NCBI RefSeq assembly: GCF_005048205.1
Contig: NZ_SUMF01000021.1
Coordinates: forward strand, 1 to 59,518
Length of the DNA stretch: 59,518 nt
Reading direction: 5' to 3'
From: Chitiniphilus eburneus
GTDB lineage: Bacteria > Pseudomonadota > Gammaproteobacteria > Burkholderiales > Chitinibacteraceae
Shown here piece after piece: positions 9,392-17,898 of the stretch (positions are counted from its first letter, which is position 1; each line of letters starts with the position of its first letter). A program made the position numbers and the translations under genes. Below the pieces are notes generated by a model. That model saw only the letters and a program-made list of their open reading frames with translations. It did not search any database and was not told the DNA's origin.

Positions 9392-12172
9392 ATGCCTAAA
9401 GTCCGCGCTACCGTTCGCCTGCAACTGCACCGCGACTTCACTTTCCATCACGCCGCCGACCTGGTGGATTACTTCGCGAGCCTGGGCATCAGCCATCTGT
9501 ACACCTCGCCGATCACCACCGCCGTGCCCGGCTCGCGGCATGGCTATGACGTGATCGACCCCACCCACGTCAACCCGGAACTCGGCGGGGAGGACGGGCT
9601 GGCGCATCTGGTCGCCGCGCTGCGCCAACGCGGCATGGGGCTGATCGTCGATATCGTGCCCAACCACATGGGCATCGATTGCGAACACAACCCGTGGTGG
9701 GTGGACGTGCTCACCTGGGGCGCGCGCAGCCGTCATGCCCATTGCTTCGACATCGACTGGCACTCGCCCACGCCCGGCCTCGCGGGCAAGGTGCTGCTGC
9801 CGATCCTGAGCGGGCACTATGCCGCGTTGCTGGAGGCAGGCGAACTGCTGCCGCGCTTCGACTGGGACACCGGCCACTTCTACCTCTGCTACGGCGAACG
9901 CCGCCTGCCGCTGTCGCCGGAAAGCCATGCCCGGTTGCTGCGCGACGGCCTGGGCGAAGCGGAGGGGCTGGCGCTGGCCGACCTGTTCGACGCTCTGGGT
10001 GGCCACGACACCCCCGAAGCGCTGACTGCCGCCGCGGCATTGGCGTGGCGCAAGCTGCGCGACTACGCCGCCACCGGCTCCGGCCGCGCCGACATCCTGG
10101 CCACGCTGGTCGCGCACGACCCGCGCAGCCCCGAAGCGATCGACCGCCTGCACGAGATACTGGAACAGCAGCACTACCGGCTGACGAGCTGGACCACGGC
10201 GTCGGACGCCATCAACTGGCGGCGCTTCTTTGCCGTGGATACATTGGCCGCGCTGCGCATCGAAGACCCCGCCGTATTCGAAGCCGTACACGCACTGATC
10301 TTCCGCTTGTACGCCGCCGGCCTGATCGATGGGGTTCGGGTCGATCACATCGACGGCCTGACCGACCCGGCCGGCTATTGCGCCGCGTTGCGGGCCCGCC
10401 TGACCACGCTGGCCGAACGCCGCCCGGCCCACGCTCCCGTCGGAGCACCCTGGCTGGTGGTGGAAAAAATCCTCGCCCCCGACGAAGCCATGCGCGACTG
10501 GCCAGTGGATGGCACCACCGGCTACGACTTCATGAACCAGGTGGGCCGGCTGCTGCACGACCCGGCCGGCGCTCAACCACTGGAAGCCGGCTGGGCCGCG
10601 TTGTCCGGGCTGGGTGATGCCGGCGATTTCGATGTGATGCGCCTCGCCGCGCGCCGCAAGATGCTGGTGGAGTGCTTTCCCAGCGAACTGGCGGCCGCCG
10701 CGCAGGCACTGGCCGACGTGGCCTGCTCGCGCCGCGCCACGCGCGATTATCCACCGCGCGCGCTGACCCGCGCACTGACCGAGCTGGTGGTGCATTTCCC
10801 GGTCTACCGCATCTATGCCCGCGACGACGCGCTGGACGGCGAAGACCGTCGCCAGCTCGATGCCGCCGTGCGCGCCGCACAGGCAACATTGCGCCCCATC
10901 GACCGCCCGGTGCTGCAACGCATCGCCGACTGGCTGGGCCGCGAACCGGCGCGCGACAGCGCCTTGCTGCACACGGCGCGCCGGCGCTTCCAGCAACTGA
11001 CATCGCCAGTGGCCGCCAAGGCTATCGAAGATACCGCCTTCTACCGCCATGGCCGGCTGCTGTCGAGCAACGAAGTGGGCGGCGATCCCGCACGCTTCGC
11101 CGATGATCGCGATACCTTTCACGCCCTGGCCGCGCAGCGCGCCGAGCGTTATCCGAACGCGCAACTGGCCACCGCCACCCACGACCACAAGCGCGGGGAA
11201 GACCTGCGTGCGCGGCTGGCGGTGCTGAGCGAACACCATCGCGACACCCTGGCCGAACTGGCCGTATGGTGCGACGCCAACGCCGCGCTCAAGCGCGAGG
11301 TCGATGGCCTGCCCACTCCCGACCGCCCGGCCGAACTGATGCTGTACCAGACACTGATCGGCGCCTGGCCACCGGGATTGCGCGCCGACGACGCGCCGGG
11401 GCTGGCCGCGTTCGCTGAGCGCATCGTGCGCTGGCAGGAAAAGGCCGAGCGCGAAGCCAAGCAACGCACCGACTGGCTGACTCCGCACCCCGACTACGAA
11501 GCCGCCAGTCGCGCCTTCGTCGAAGCGCTGCTCCGGCCGGATAGCGAATTCGTGCGGCGGCTGGTGGCCTTCGTCGAACGCATCGCCGCCGCCGGCGCCT
11601 TGAACGCGCTGACACAGACCACGCTGCGCCTCACCGTGCCCGGTGTTCCCGATCTGTATCAGGGCACGGAGTTCTGGGATTTCAGCCTGGTGGACCCGGA
11701 CAACCGCCGCCCAGTGGACTGGCACAGCCGCGAAGCCGCGCTGGCCTTGTTCGAGCGCCAGGGCACGCTGGCACCGCTGGTGGCGAGCTGGCAGGACGGC
11801 CGCATCAAGCAGGCACTGATCGCCCGGCTGCTGAACGCGCGGCGGCTGCATCCCGAACTGTTCACGCTGGGGCAGTACCTGCCGCTGGCCGCAAGCGGCC
11901 CGCTGGAGCGGCACCTACTGGCCTTCTCCCGGCTATACCAAGGCGACACGCTGGTGGTGATCGTGCCGCTGCACATGGCCGCGCTGCTGGATGGCGCCGC
12001 CGCGCCGACGCTGGACCCGGCGCACTGGGCCGACACCGAGGTGACACTGCCCGGTGACGGCCCATGGGAAGACGTACTGAACGGCCGGCGTTTCGACGCC
12101 ACCGACCGCATCGCGCTGTCGGCAGTGCTCGACCCACTGCCGGTCGCCGTGCTTCGGCGCCACCGCGCATGA
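9392..12172 (+). CDS. treY: Malto-oligosyltrehalose synthase
   Basis: TreY isomerises the reducing-end alpha-1,4 bond of maltodextrins to alpha-1,1, giving maltooligosyl-trehalose for TreZ. The 926-residue length matches the family. Motifs are 'TYRLQL'-type opening (here ATVRLQLHRDFTF), 'DIVPNHMGID', 'GVRVDHIDGLTDP' (nucleophile about D318), 'VVEKILAPDE' (acid/base about E358) and 'TATHDHKRGEDLRARL'. The ATG at 9392 has a GGAGCG ribosome site and starts exactly at the conserved N-terminus; the frame is open upstream to 9314 without homology. Together glgX, treZ and treY form the TreYZ trehalose route, likely for osmotic or desiccation tolerance. Confidence 0.95.
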   Translation: MPKVRATVRLQLHRDFTFHHAADLVDYFASLGISHLYTSPITTAVPGSRHGYDVIDPTHVNPELGGEDGLAHLVAALRQRGMGLIVDIVPNHMGIDCEHNPWWVDVLTWGARSRHAHCFDIDWHSPTPGLAGKVLLPILSGHYAALLEAGELLPRFDWDTGHFYLCYGERRLPLSPESHARLLRDGLGEAEGLALADLFDALGGHDTPEALTAAAALAWRKLRDYAATGSGRADILATLVAHDPRSPEAIDRLHEILEQQHYRLTSWTTASDAINWRRFFAVDTLAALRIEDPAVFEAVHALIFRLYAAGLIDGVRVDHIDGLTDPAGYCAALRARLTTLAERRPAHAPVGAPWLVVEKILAPDEAMRDWPVDGTTGYDFMNQVGRLLHDPAGAQPLEAGWAALSGLGDAGDFDVMRLAARRKMLVECFPSELAAAAQALADVACSRRATRDYPPRALTRALTELVVHFPVYRIYARDDALDGEDRRQLDAAVRAAQATLRPIDRPVLQRIADWLGREPARDSALLHTARRRFQQLTSPVAAKAIEDTAFYRHGRLLSSNEVGGDPARFADDRDTFHALAAQRAERYPNAQLATATHDHKRGEDLRARLAVLSEHHRDTLAELAVWCDANAALKREVDGLPTPDRPAELMLYQTLIGAWPPGLRADDAPGLAAFAERIVRWQEKAEREAKQRTDWLTPHPDYEAASRAFVEALLRPDSEFVRRLVAFVERIAAAGALNALTQTTLRLTVPGVPDLYQGTEFWDFSLVDPDNRRPVDWHSREAALALFERQGTLAPLVASWQDGRIKQALIARLLNARRLHPELFTLGQYLPLAASGPLERHLLAFSRLYQGDTLVVIVPLHMAALLDGAAAPTLDPAHWADTEVTLPGDGPWEDVLNGRRFDATDRIALSAVLDPLPVAVLRRHRA

Positions 12173-12251
12173 CAACGCCAACAGGGCGATTCGACCTTCA
12201 GGCACAGGAGGCATCGGTCCATCGATCGAACGGGGGCACAGGAGAATGCAA

Positions 12252-14408
12252 ATGAACAAGAACACCGAAACCCGAAGTTGGGCGCGCCGGCATCGCACTG
12301 CACTGGCCGTCATCGGCACCGTGCTGGCGCTGCTGATCGCCGCCATCGTGCTGTTCGACTGGAACATGCTGCGCGGCCCCATCGCCCGCCGCGTCACCGC
12401 CGAAACCGGGCGCAGCTTCGCCATCAACGGCGACCTGGACGTGCGCCTGTCGATGCGTCCCACCGTAACCGCCAACGACCTGGTATTGGGCAACACCGCG
12501 TGGAGCAAGGAGCCGACCATGGCGCACGCGCGCTCGCTGGCGGTGCAGATCGACCTGTGGCAACTGTTCAAGGGACACGTGGTGCTGCCGCTGGTGGCGC
12601 TGGATGCCCCGCGCGTGCTGCTGGAACGCAATGAAAAAGGCCAGGGGAACTGGGCCTTCGACCTGAAACCGCGCACAACCAGGCCCGACAGCGAGGGCGT
12701 GGACATCGTTACGCTGCGCGTGGATGACGGGTTGGTGCGTTACCTGGACCCGCGGCTCAAGAGCGACGTCACCATCAAGGCACACTCCAAGGCCAGCGAT
12801 GCCGACACCCGCCACAGCCGGCTGGTGATCGATGCCGACGGCCGCTACCAGAACCAGCCGCTGGCCGTGGCCGGCGAGATCGGCTCGGTCACCGACCTGC
12901 AACAGACGCTGGCACGCGGCCAGCGCCCCTACCCCGTCGTAGCGCGCGGCCACATCGGCCCCACCCGCGTCAGCGCCGACGGCACCATCACCAACCTGCG
13001 CGAGTTCAGCGGGCTGGACGCCAACTTCTCCATCGCCGGGCGCAGCCTGGCCGAGCTTTATCCGCTGATCGGCGTACCACTGCCCGCCACCCCGGCCTAC
13101 TCGGTACGGGGCAACCTCAAGCACAGCGGCGAAATCTGGGACCTGAGCCGTATCGCCGGCAAGGTGGGCAACAGCGACCTCAACGGAGAGTTCAAGGTGG
13201 ATCGCGGCCAGAAGCCGCAATTCATCCAGGCCAACCTCAGCTCGCGCCGGCTGGACCTGAAGGACCTGTCCGGCTTTCTCGGCGCGCGCGATGAGCAAAG
13301 CGGCCAGACCATCGCCGTGCCGGGCAGCAAGGTACTGCCACAGAACACCTTCAACGTGGAAAAGCTCAAAGTCGCCAATGCCGACGTGCATCTGAAAGGC
13401 CATCGCATCCAGACCGAAAAGCTGCCGCTGGATGACTTCGAAGCCCACATGCTGCTGAAAGACGGGGTGGTCACGCTGAATCCACTCAACTTCGGCGTCG
13501 CCGGCGGCGACCTGCGCTCCACGGTGAAACTGGACAGCAACCTGGAGCCGTTCCGCACCCAGGCCGACATCAAGGTACGCAAGCTGGAACTGAAGCGCCT
13601 GGTACCCAAGCTGGATCTCGGCGAAAAAGCCAGTGTCGGTCTCGTCGGCGGCTGGGCCAAGCTGGACATGCGCGGCGATTCCGTCGCGCGCATGGCCGGC
13701 AGCGCCAATGGGGACATCGCGCTGCTGATGCACGGCGGCAGCACCAGCAAGCTGATCATGCGCCTGGCCAATCTGGACGTGGCCAACTCGCTGGCGATTC
13801 TGCTCACGGGCGACGAGCAGATCGACATCCGCTGCGCCGTGGCCGATTTCGAGGCCAAGCAAGGCAACCTGATCACCCGCACGCTGGTACTCGATACCGA
13901 AAAGAGCGTGGTCAAGGGTGAAGGCACCATCGATCTGAAGAACGAACAACTGGACATGCGGCTGCGTTCCGATCCGAAGGACATCAGCCTGGCCGCGCTA
14001 CGTGGGCCGATCGTGCTGTCCGGCCCACTGGGCAAGCCCAATGTGCGCCCCAGCCTGCCGCAACCCACCGGCCGCGTGGCCGTCGCCGCCGCGCTAGCCA
14101 CAATCTCGCCGCCGCTGGCGCTCTTGCCGCTGATCGAGCTGGGCGGTGCGGAAGATACGCCGTGCGCGGCGCTGCTGAAGAATCCGCGCAAAGCGGGGAA
14201 GCAATTGCAGGAACAGGAGAAGGCCCGCGCACCAGGCGGGAAAGGTACGGCGAGCGATCCGGCGGAGCGGCAAGGCACCTGGAACCGCACGCCGACGGGA
14301 ACGCCGACCCCCGCACCGGCGCCGACCTCCACGCCCAAGACCAAGGTAACGCCGGCCCCGGCAACGACGAAGCCGAAGGTGACGCCGACGGCGGCGGGGG
14401 GAAAGTGA
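12252..14408 (+). CDS. AsmA family protein
   Basis: The 718-residue protein has one N-terminal membrane anchor (about residues 16-37, 'ALAVIGTVLALLIAAIVLF') followed by a long periplasmic region. Typical AsmA features are an early 'RGPIARRVTAETGRSFAI' segment, 'GNTAWSKEPTMAHA' and 'LFKGHVVLPLVALDAPRV', with a C-terminal AsmA_2-like part around 'LDTEKSVVKGEGTIDLKNE'. AsmA-like proteins are bridge or repeating beta-groove proteins involved in outer-membrane homeostasis and phospholipid transport. Of two close ATGs, 12252 is preferred because GGAG (12241-12244) is 7 bases upstream; 12246 is too close. The last ~80 residues are a low-complexity Pro/Thr/Ala/Lys tail. Confidence 0.9.
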   Translation: MNKNTETRSWARRHRTALAVIGTVLALLIAAIVLFDWNMLRGPIARRVTAETGRSFAINGDLDVRLSMRPTVTANDLVLGNTAWSKEPTMAHARSLAVQIDLWQLFKGHVVLPLVALDAPRVLLERNEKGQGNWAFDLKPRTTRPDSEGVDIVTLRVDDGLVRYLDPRLKSDVTIKAHSKASDADTRHSRLVIDADGRYQNQPLAVAGEIGSVTDLQQTLARGQRPYPVVARGHIGPTRVSADGTITNLREFSGLDANFSIAGRSLAELYPLIGVPLPATPAYSVRGNLKHSGEIWDLSRIAGKVGNSDLNGEFKVDRGQKPQFIQANLSSRRLDLKDLSGFLGARDEQSGQTIAVPGSKVLPQNTFNVEKLKVANADVHLKGHRIQTEKLPLDDFEAHMLLKDGVVTLNPLNFGVAGGDLRSTVKLDSNLEPFRTQADIKVRKLELKRLVPKLDLGEKASVGLVGGWAKLDMRGDSVARMAGSANGDIALLMHGGSTSKLIMRLANLDVANSLAILLTGDEQIDIRCAVADFEAKQGNLITRTLVLDTEKSVVKGEGTIDLKNEQLDMRLRSDPKDISLAALRGPIVLSGPLGKPNVRPSLPQPTGRVAVAAALATISPPLALLPLIELGGAEDTPCAALLKNPRKAGKQLQEQEKARAPGGKGTASDPAERQGTWNRTPTGTPTPAPAPTSTPKTKVTPAPATTKPKVTPTAAGGK

Positions 14409-14481
14409 TGGGGGCCGAGAACCAGGACTTTGCCGTTGCGGTTGCTACGGCAACGACGACGGCAACTGCAACAACTTCAAA

Positions 14482-15140
14482 GGCTTTAACCGTTGAGCGC
14501 CTTACGGCGCGGATGATTGACGCCCTTAGCGACCGGGCAGGCCGGATCATTTCTTTTGCTCCGCCAAAAGAAACGAACCCAAGAAAAGGCGGTGCGACGC
14601 TTCGCTCTGCATGGCGCGTCGCCAAGCGGCAAGCCGCTAAGCTTTGGCGGCACCGCCGTCTGCGCCCCTCCGGAGTGCCCTCAGTCGGTCGGGAGCCTAA
14701 GGTCTCCCTCCACTCCTCGGCGCCACGTAACGGGGGCAAGGCCGTTGAGTGCCAAGGGACTGGAAAAACAAAACTAAGGTTTGTGAGTTTTGCGAGCGCC
14801 CGAATTGCCAATGTGGCCGCTTTTACCCGCAGGCGCTCGCACACGTCACCTCTTGCCTTCAAGGCGAGGGGTCGGGGGAGTGGATGGTCTGCCGGGTCCC
14901 CTTCAGCAGCGCCGAGAGGAAGACAAGCGGGCGGGAATTCGGCGAGGACTGTCTGAGCGCGCTTGCGCGCGAGTTCCGCAGCCACCGCTCGATTGTCTGG
15001 AGCGAGGGAACCCCGAAGGGGCGCGGATGCAGGGTCGCCTTTTCTTTGGTTCGTTTCTTTTGGCGAAGCAAAAGAAATGAACCGGCCCGCCCGGCCGCCA
15101 AGGGCATCAATCATCCGCGCCGCAGGCGCCAGGCGGTTAA
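14482..15140. repeat. Large inverted-repeat block, repeat family A (two arms)
   Basis: Two arms of about 105-115 bases face each other: left 14482-14598 (with extension to about 14760) and right about 15035-15140. Both read, in opposite directions, TTTAACCG..., GGCGCGGATGATTGA, CATTTCTTTTGCT and CCAAAAGAAACGAACC, at roughly 85-90% identity by eye. A third copy lies at 28801-28995. The left extension shares GTCGGGAGCCTAAGGTCTCC with the third copy. Open frames here encode look-alike peptides (a 'SFLLLRQKK' string) typical of mis-annotated repeats, so I call no gene in 14409-15273. Confidence 0.75.
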
Positions 15141-15142
15141 AG

Positions 15143-15208
15143 GCAGTTGCAGTTGCAGTTGCAGTTGCAGTTGCGGTGGCAATGGCAATGGCAATGGCAA
15201 TGGCAAGT
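15143..15208. repeat. Hexanucleotide tandem repeat
   Basis: Eleven consecutive 6-base units: GCAGTT five times, GCGGTG once, GCAATG four times, then GCAAGT. A degenerate counterpart (TTGCGG, TTGCTA, CGGCAA, CTGCAA units) lies at 14432-14478, outside the other arm of the inverted-repeat block. Confidence 0.9.
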
Positions 15209-15273
15209 CACAGTAAGCACCACGATTCCAGGCACCGCCCCCAAAGGGCGATGCAAAAAGAAAGGAGTACCGA

Positions 15274-16380
15274 ATGATCCGCCAGATCCTCCGCGACAAC
15301 AGCCAGCAAGACCTGCTGGTTGCCATCGCCATTGCCCTCGCCACCCTCGTGGCGCTGTACGCCATCCGGTATGCCCTCACCGCCTGGCTGGCGCCGCGCC
15401 TGCAAACGCGCAAATCCAGCGTCGTCCAGGCCTGGGCCGCGTCGTTCGCCGCCACGCGCTTCTGGCTACTGCTGCCCATCGCCATCAAGGTGGGCACCAA
15501 CGGATTGACGCTGCCGGTCAAAGTGGACAGCACACTCTCCATCATCGCCCTGATCGCCTTCATCGTGCAGGTGGCGTTCTGGGTAAACCGCGCGCTGGTG
15601 CAATGGTTCGCCAGCGAAACGGTGCGTCGTCGCCAGATCGACGCCGAGGCAGCCACCGCCATGACCGTGCTCGGCTTCCTGGCACGGCTGGTGCTGTGGA
15701 CGATGATCCTGCTGATCGTGCTCGATCAACTCGGCTTCAATATCTCCGGCCTGATCGCCGGCCTGGGCATTGGCGGCGTGGCGGTGGCGCTGGCGGTGCA
15801 GAACATCCTGGGCGATCTGTTCGCCTCGCTGGCCATCGTGCTGGACAAACCATTCGTGGTGGGCGATTTCATCATCGTCGGCGACATGATGGGCAGCATC
15901 GAGCGCGTGGGGCTGAAGACCACGCGGGTGCGCAGCCTGTCGGGAGAGCAACTGGTGTTCTCCAATGACGACCTGCTGAAAAGCCGCATCCGCAATTACC
16001 AGAAGTTGCAGGAGCGCCGCGTGGTGTTCAGCGTGGCCGTGCCCTACGACACGCCGCGCGACAAGCTGGAACGGCTGCCCGGCCTGATCCGCGATATTGT
16101 CACCGCACGCGAGAAGGTGCGGATCGACCGCGCCCACTTCCAGGGCATCGGCAACGCCGCGTTCACGTTCGAAGTGGTGTATTTCGTACTGTCGCCGGAT
16201 TTCAATCTCTACATGGACATCCAGCAGGCGATCAATCTGGACCTGGTCAGCGCGTTCGAGCGTGAGGGCCTGGAGTTCGCCGTGCCGGTGCAGGCGTTCC
16301 GCAATGCCGGCATGCTCGGCCCCGGTCAGGCCAACGCCACACCGCCGCAATCGCCAACCGGGCCGCAGCCGGTGGAGTGA
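15274..16380 (+). CDS. Small-conductance mechanosensitive channel (MscS family)
   Basis: The 368-residue protein has about five N-terminal membrane segments and a clear MscS core: pore helix and vestibule signature 'GLGIGGVAVALAVQNILGDL', 'FASLAIVLDKPFVVGDFIIV' and 'LSGEQLVFSNDDLLKSRIRN'. It would gate on membrane tension in the inner membrane and release solutes on osmotic downshift. The ATG at 15274 has AAAGGAG upstream. The C-terminal ~25 residues are Pro/Gln-rich. It is monocistronic, converging with the efflux operon that ends 34 bases away. It is longer than E. coli MscS (286 aa), closer to YbdG/YnaI-type members. Confidence 0.92.
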   Translation: MIRQILRDNSQQDLLVAIAIALATLVALYAIRYALTAWLAPRLQTRKSSVVQAWAASFAATRFWLLLPIAIKVGTNGLTLPVKVDSTLSIIALIAFIVQVAFWVNRALVQWFASETVRRRQIDAEAATAMTVLGFLARLVLWTMILLIVLDQLGFNISGLIAGLGIGGVAVALAVQNILGDLFASLAIVLDKPFVVGDFIIVGDMMGSIERVGLKTTRVRSLSGEQLVFSNDDLLKSRIRNYQKLQERRVVFSVAVPYDTPRDKLERLPGLIRDIVTAREKVRIDRAHFQGIGNAAFTFEVVYFVLSPDFNLYMDIQQAINLDLVSAFEREGLEFAVPVQAFRNAGMLGPGQANATPPQSPTGPQPVE

Positions 16381-16414
16381 CGACTATCGCATGCCGCATC
16401 GGGCGACCCGACGC

Positions 16415-17887
16415 TCAGGGTGCCGGAGCATGCGCGTCATCCGCCACGCGATAGCCCCCGCCCAGCGCCAGCGTCAGGGCAATTTCGGCGTTGAGCTGGC
16501 GGCTGCGCAGCGCCAGTTGCTGGCCTTGTTCGTAGAGCACCGGCAGGCGAGATTCCATCGCCAGTACCTTGTCGGCCAGGCCACGCTGGTAATGGGCGAC
16601 GGCGCTGTCGCTGGCGAAGCGGGTGGCGGCCAGCTTGGCGTCCTGGATATCGGCTTGTTGCTGCAAGCCTTGCAGTTCCACCCCGGCATGCGCCACCTGG
16701 CGCACCGCGTCCACCACAGCGGCGTTGTACTGGGCAATGGTGAGGTTGCTACTGCTGCGGGCGCTGGCGAGGTTGGCGTTGAGCCGGCCGCTGTCGAACA
16801 GCGGCAGCGTCAGGCCGGGCACTACCTGGATCTGTCGGCTGGAGCGTTCCAGCAGATTGTCGAGGTGCAGCGAATCCAGCCCGAAGAACACCTTGATGTC
16901 GAAGGTGGGGTAAAACGCCGCGCGGGCGGCATCCACGCCGCTCAGCGATGCCTGCACCGACCAGCGCATCGCCTGCAGGTCGGCGCGCCGCGCCAGCAAC
17001 TCGTAACCCAGCGTGGCGGGGATGGCGCCGGCTTGCGGGGGCAGCGGGCGCTGCGCGATCTCCGGCAGATCGTCGGCACCGGCGCCCAGCAATGGCCGCA
17101 TGGCCTCTTCCAGCATCTTCAATTTGCTCTCTACATCCGCCATCTGCTTGTCCAGCTCCAGCACGTGGATGCGCGTGAGTTCGACCTGGGTACGCGGCTC
17201 CAGCCCGCGCTCGGCGCGCGCGGTATGCGCGGCCAGCATTTCGCGTTCGATCTCCCGCGATTGGCGCAGCAGGTCCCGCGCGGCGTACAGCGACTGGATA
17301 TCGAAATACACCTGGGCGATCTGGGCCGCGATCCACAGCTCTGCCTGCGCCGCTTCGGCCAGGCGCGCGTTTTCGATGCCCAGTGCGGCCTGGGTCTGCG
17401 CGCTGTGCTTGCCCCACAGGTCGAATTCGTAGCTGCCTTCCAGCGCCAGCGTCCCGCCGGTATACCAGGGGCCGTCCAGCCCCAGCGCCGGTTCGTTCTT
17501 GGCAAACGGGCCGAGATAGCCGTTTTCGGACGGCGACTGGCGCGAGATGGAGCCAACCAGCCCCAACAGCAGGCCGCCGCTGGCATGTGTCAGCCGCGTC
17601 TGGGCGCGGGCCGCTTCCACCTGGGCGCGAGCGATGGCCATCCGGGGCGAGCGGCGCTGGCCGGTGGCGATCAGTGCGTCGAGCTGCGGGTCTTGGTAGC
17701 GTTGCCACCATTGCGCCTCGGGCCAGCCTTCGCGCGCCAGCTTGATGTCTTCCGCCAGCCTGATCCGCGCCGGATCGACGGCAGCCATCGCGGGGGGCTC
17801 GTCGCGGATCAGGGCGCAGCCGGTCAGCGCCAGCAGCGCCGCACCGCCGACCACGGCGCGCCAGGAAATGATGAGTCGTGTGCGCAT
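16415..17887 (-). CDS. mdtP: Outer-membrane efflux lipoprotein (MdtP/NodT-type)
   Basis: The 490-residue protein is a TolC-like outer-membrane channel. It has a lipoprotein signal peptide with lipobox 'LLALTGC' (Cys at about residue 24) and two OEP repeats with long coiled-coil helices, ending in 'LNAEIALTLALGGGYRV'. NodT-family signatures include 'EGWPEAQWWQRYQDPQLDAL' and 'LGYELLARRADLQAMRWSVQ'. The ATG at 17887 lies 11 bases after the mdtO stop, with GAGG upstream, and begins just before the lipobox. It is the last gene of a ytcA-mdtN-mdtO-mdtP order, as in E. coli, so the symbol is by homology and context; substrates are unknown. Confidence 0.88.
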   Translation of the reverse strand: MRTRLIISWRAVVGGAALLALTGCALIRDEPPAMAAVDPARIRLAEDIKLAREGWPEAQWWQRYQDPQLDALIATGQRRSPRMAIARAQVEAARAQTRLTHASGGLLLGLVGSISRQSPSENGYLGPFAKNEPALGLDGPWYTGGTLALEGSYEFDLWGKHSAQTQAALGIENARLAEAAQAELWIAAQIAQVYFDIQSLYAARDLLRQSREIEREMLAAHTARAERGLEPRTQVELTRIHVLELDKQMADVESKLKMLEEAMRPLLGAGADDLPEIAQRPLPPQAGAIPATLGYELLARRADLQAMRWSVQASLSGVDAARAAFYPTFDIKVFFGLDSLHLDNLLERSSRQIQVVPGLTLPLFDSGRLNANLASARSSSNLTIAQYNAAVVDAVRQVAHAGVELQGLQQQADIQDAKLAATRFASDSAVAHYQRGLADKVLAMESRLPVLYEQGQQLALRSRQLNAEIALTLALGGGYRVADDAHAPAP

Positions 17888-17898
17888 GTTCGGAAACC

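Noticed and set aside
9062..11914. Very long minus-strand open frame opposite treY/treZ
   Set aside because: High-GC antisense shadow. The plus strand encodes TreZ and TreY with catalytic motifs, while the antisense product is rich in Gln/Arg/Gly without motifs.
12198..13949. Long minus-strand frame opposite the AsmA gene
   Set aside because: Low-complexity Val/Gln/Asp-rich shadow translation with no domain; AsmA reading is coherent from anchor to tail.
14517..15110. Short frames encoding 'GSFLLLRQKK'-type peptides
   Set aside because: The peptides recur in all copies of repeat family A in either orientation, so they are translations of a non-coding repeat rather than genes.
15111..15662. 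Frames with Leu-Gln, Trp-Gln or Leu-Pro runs
   Set aside because: Produced by the hexanucleotide tandem repeat and by the antisense of mscS.
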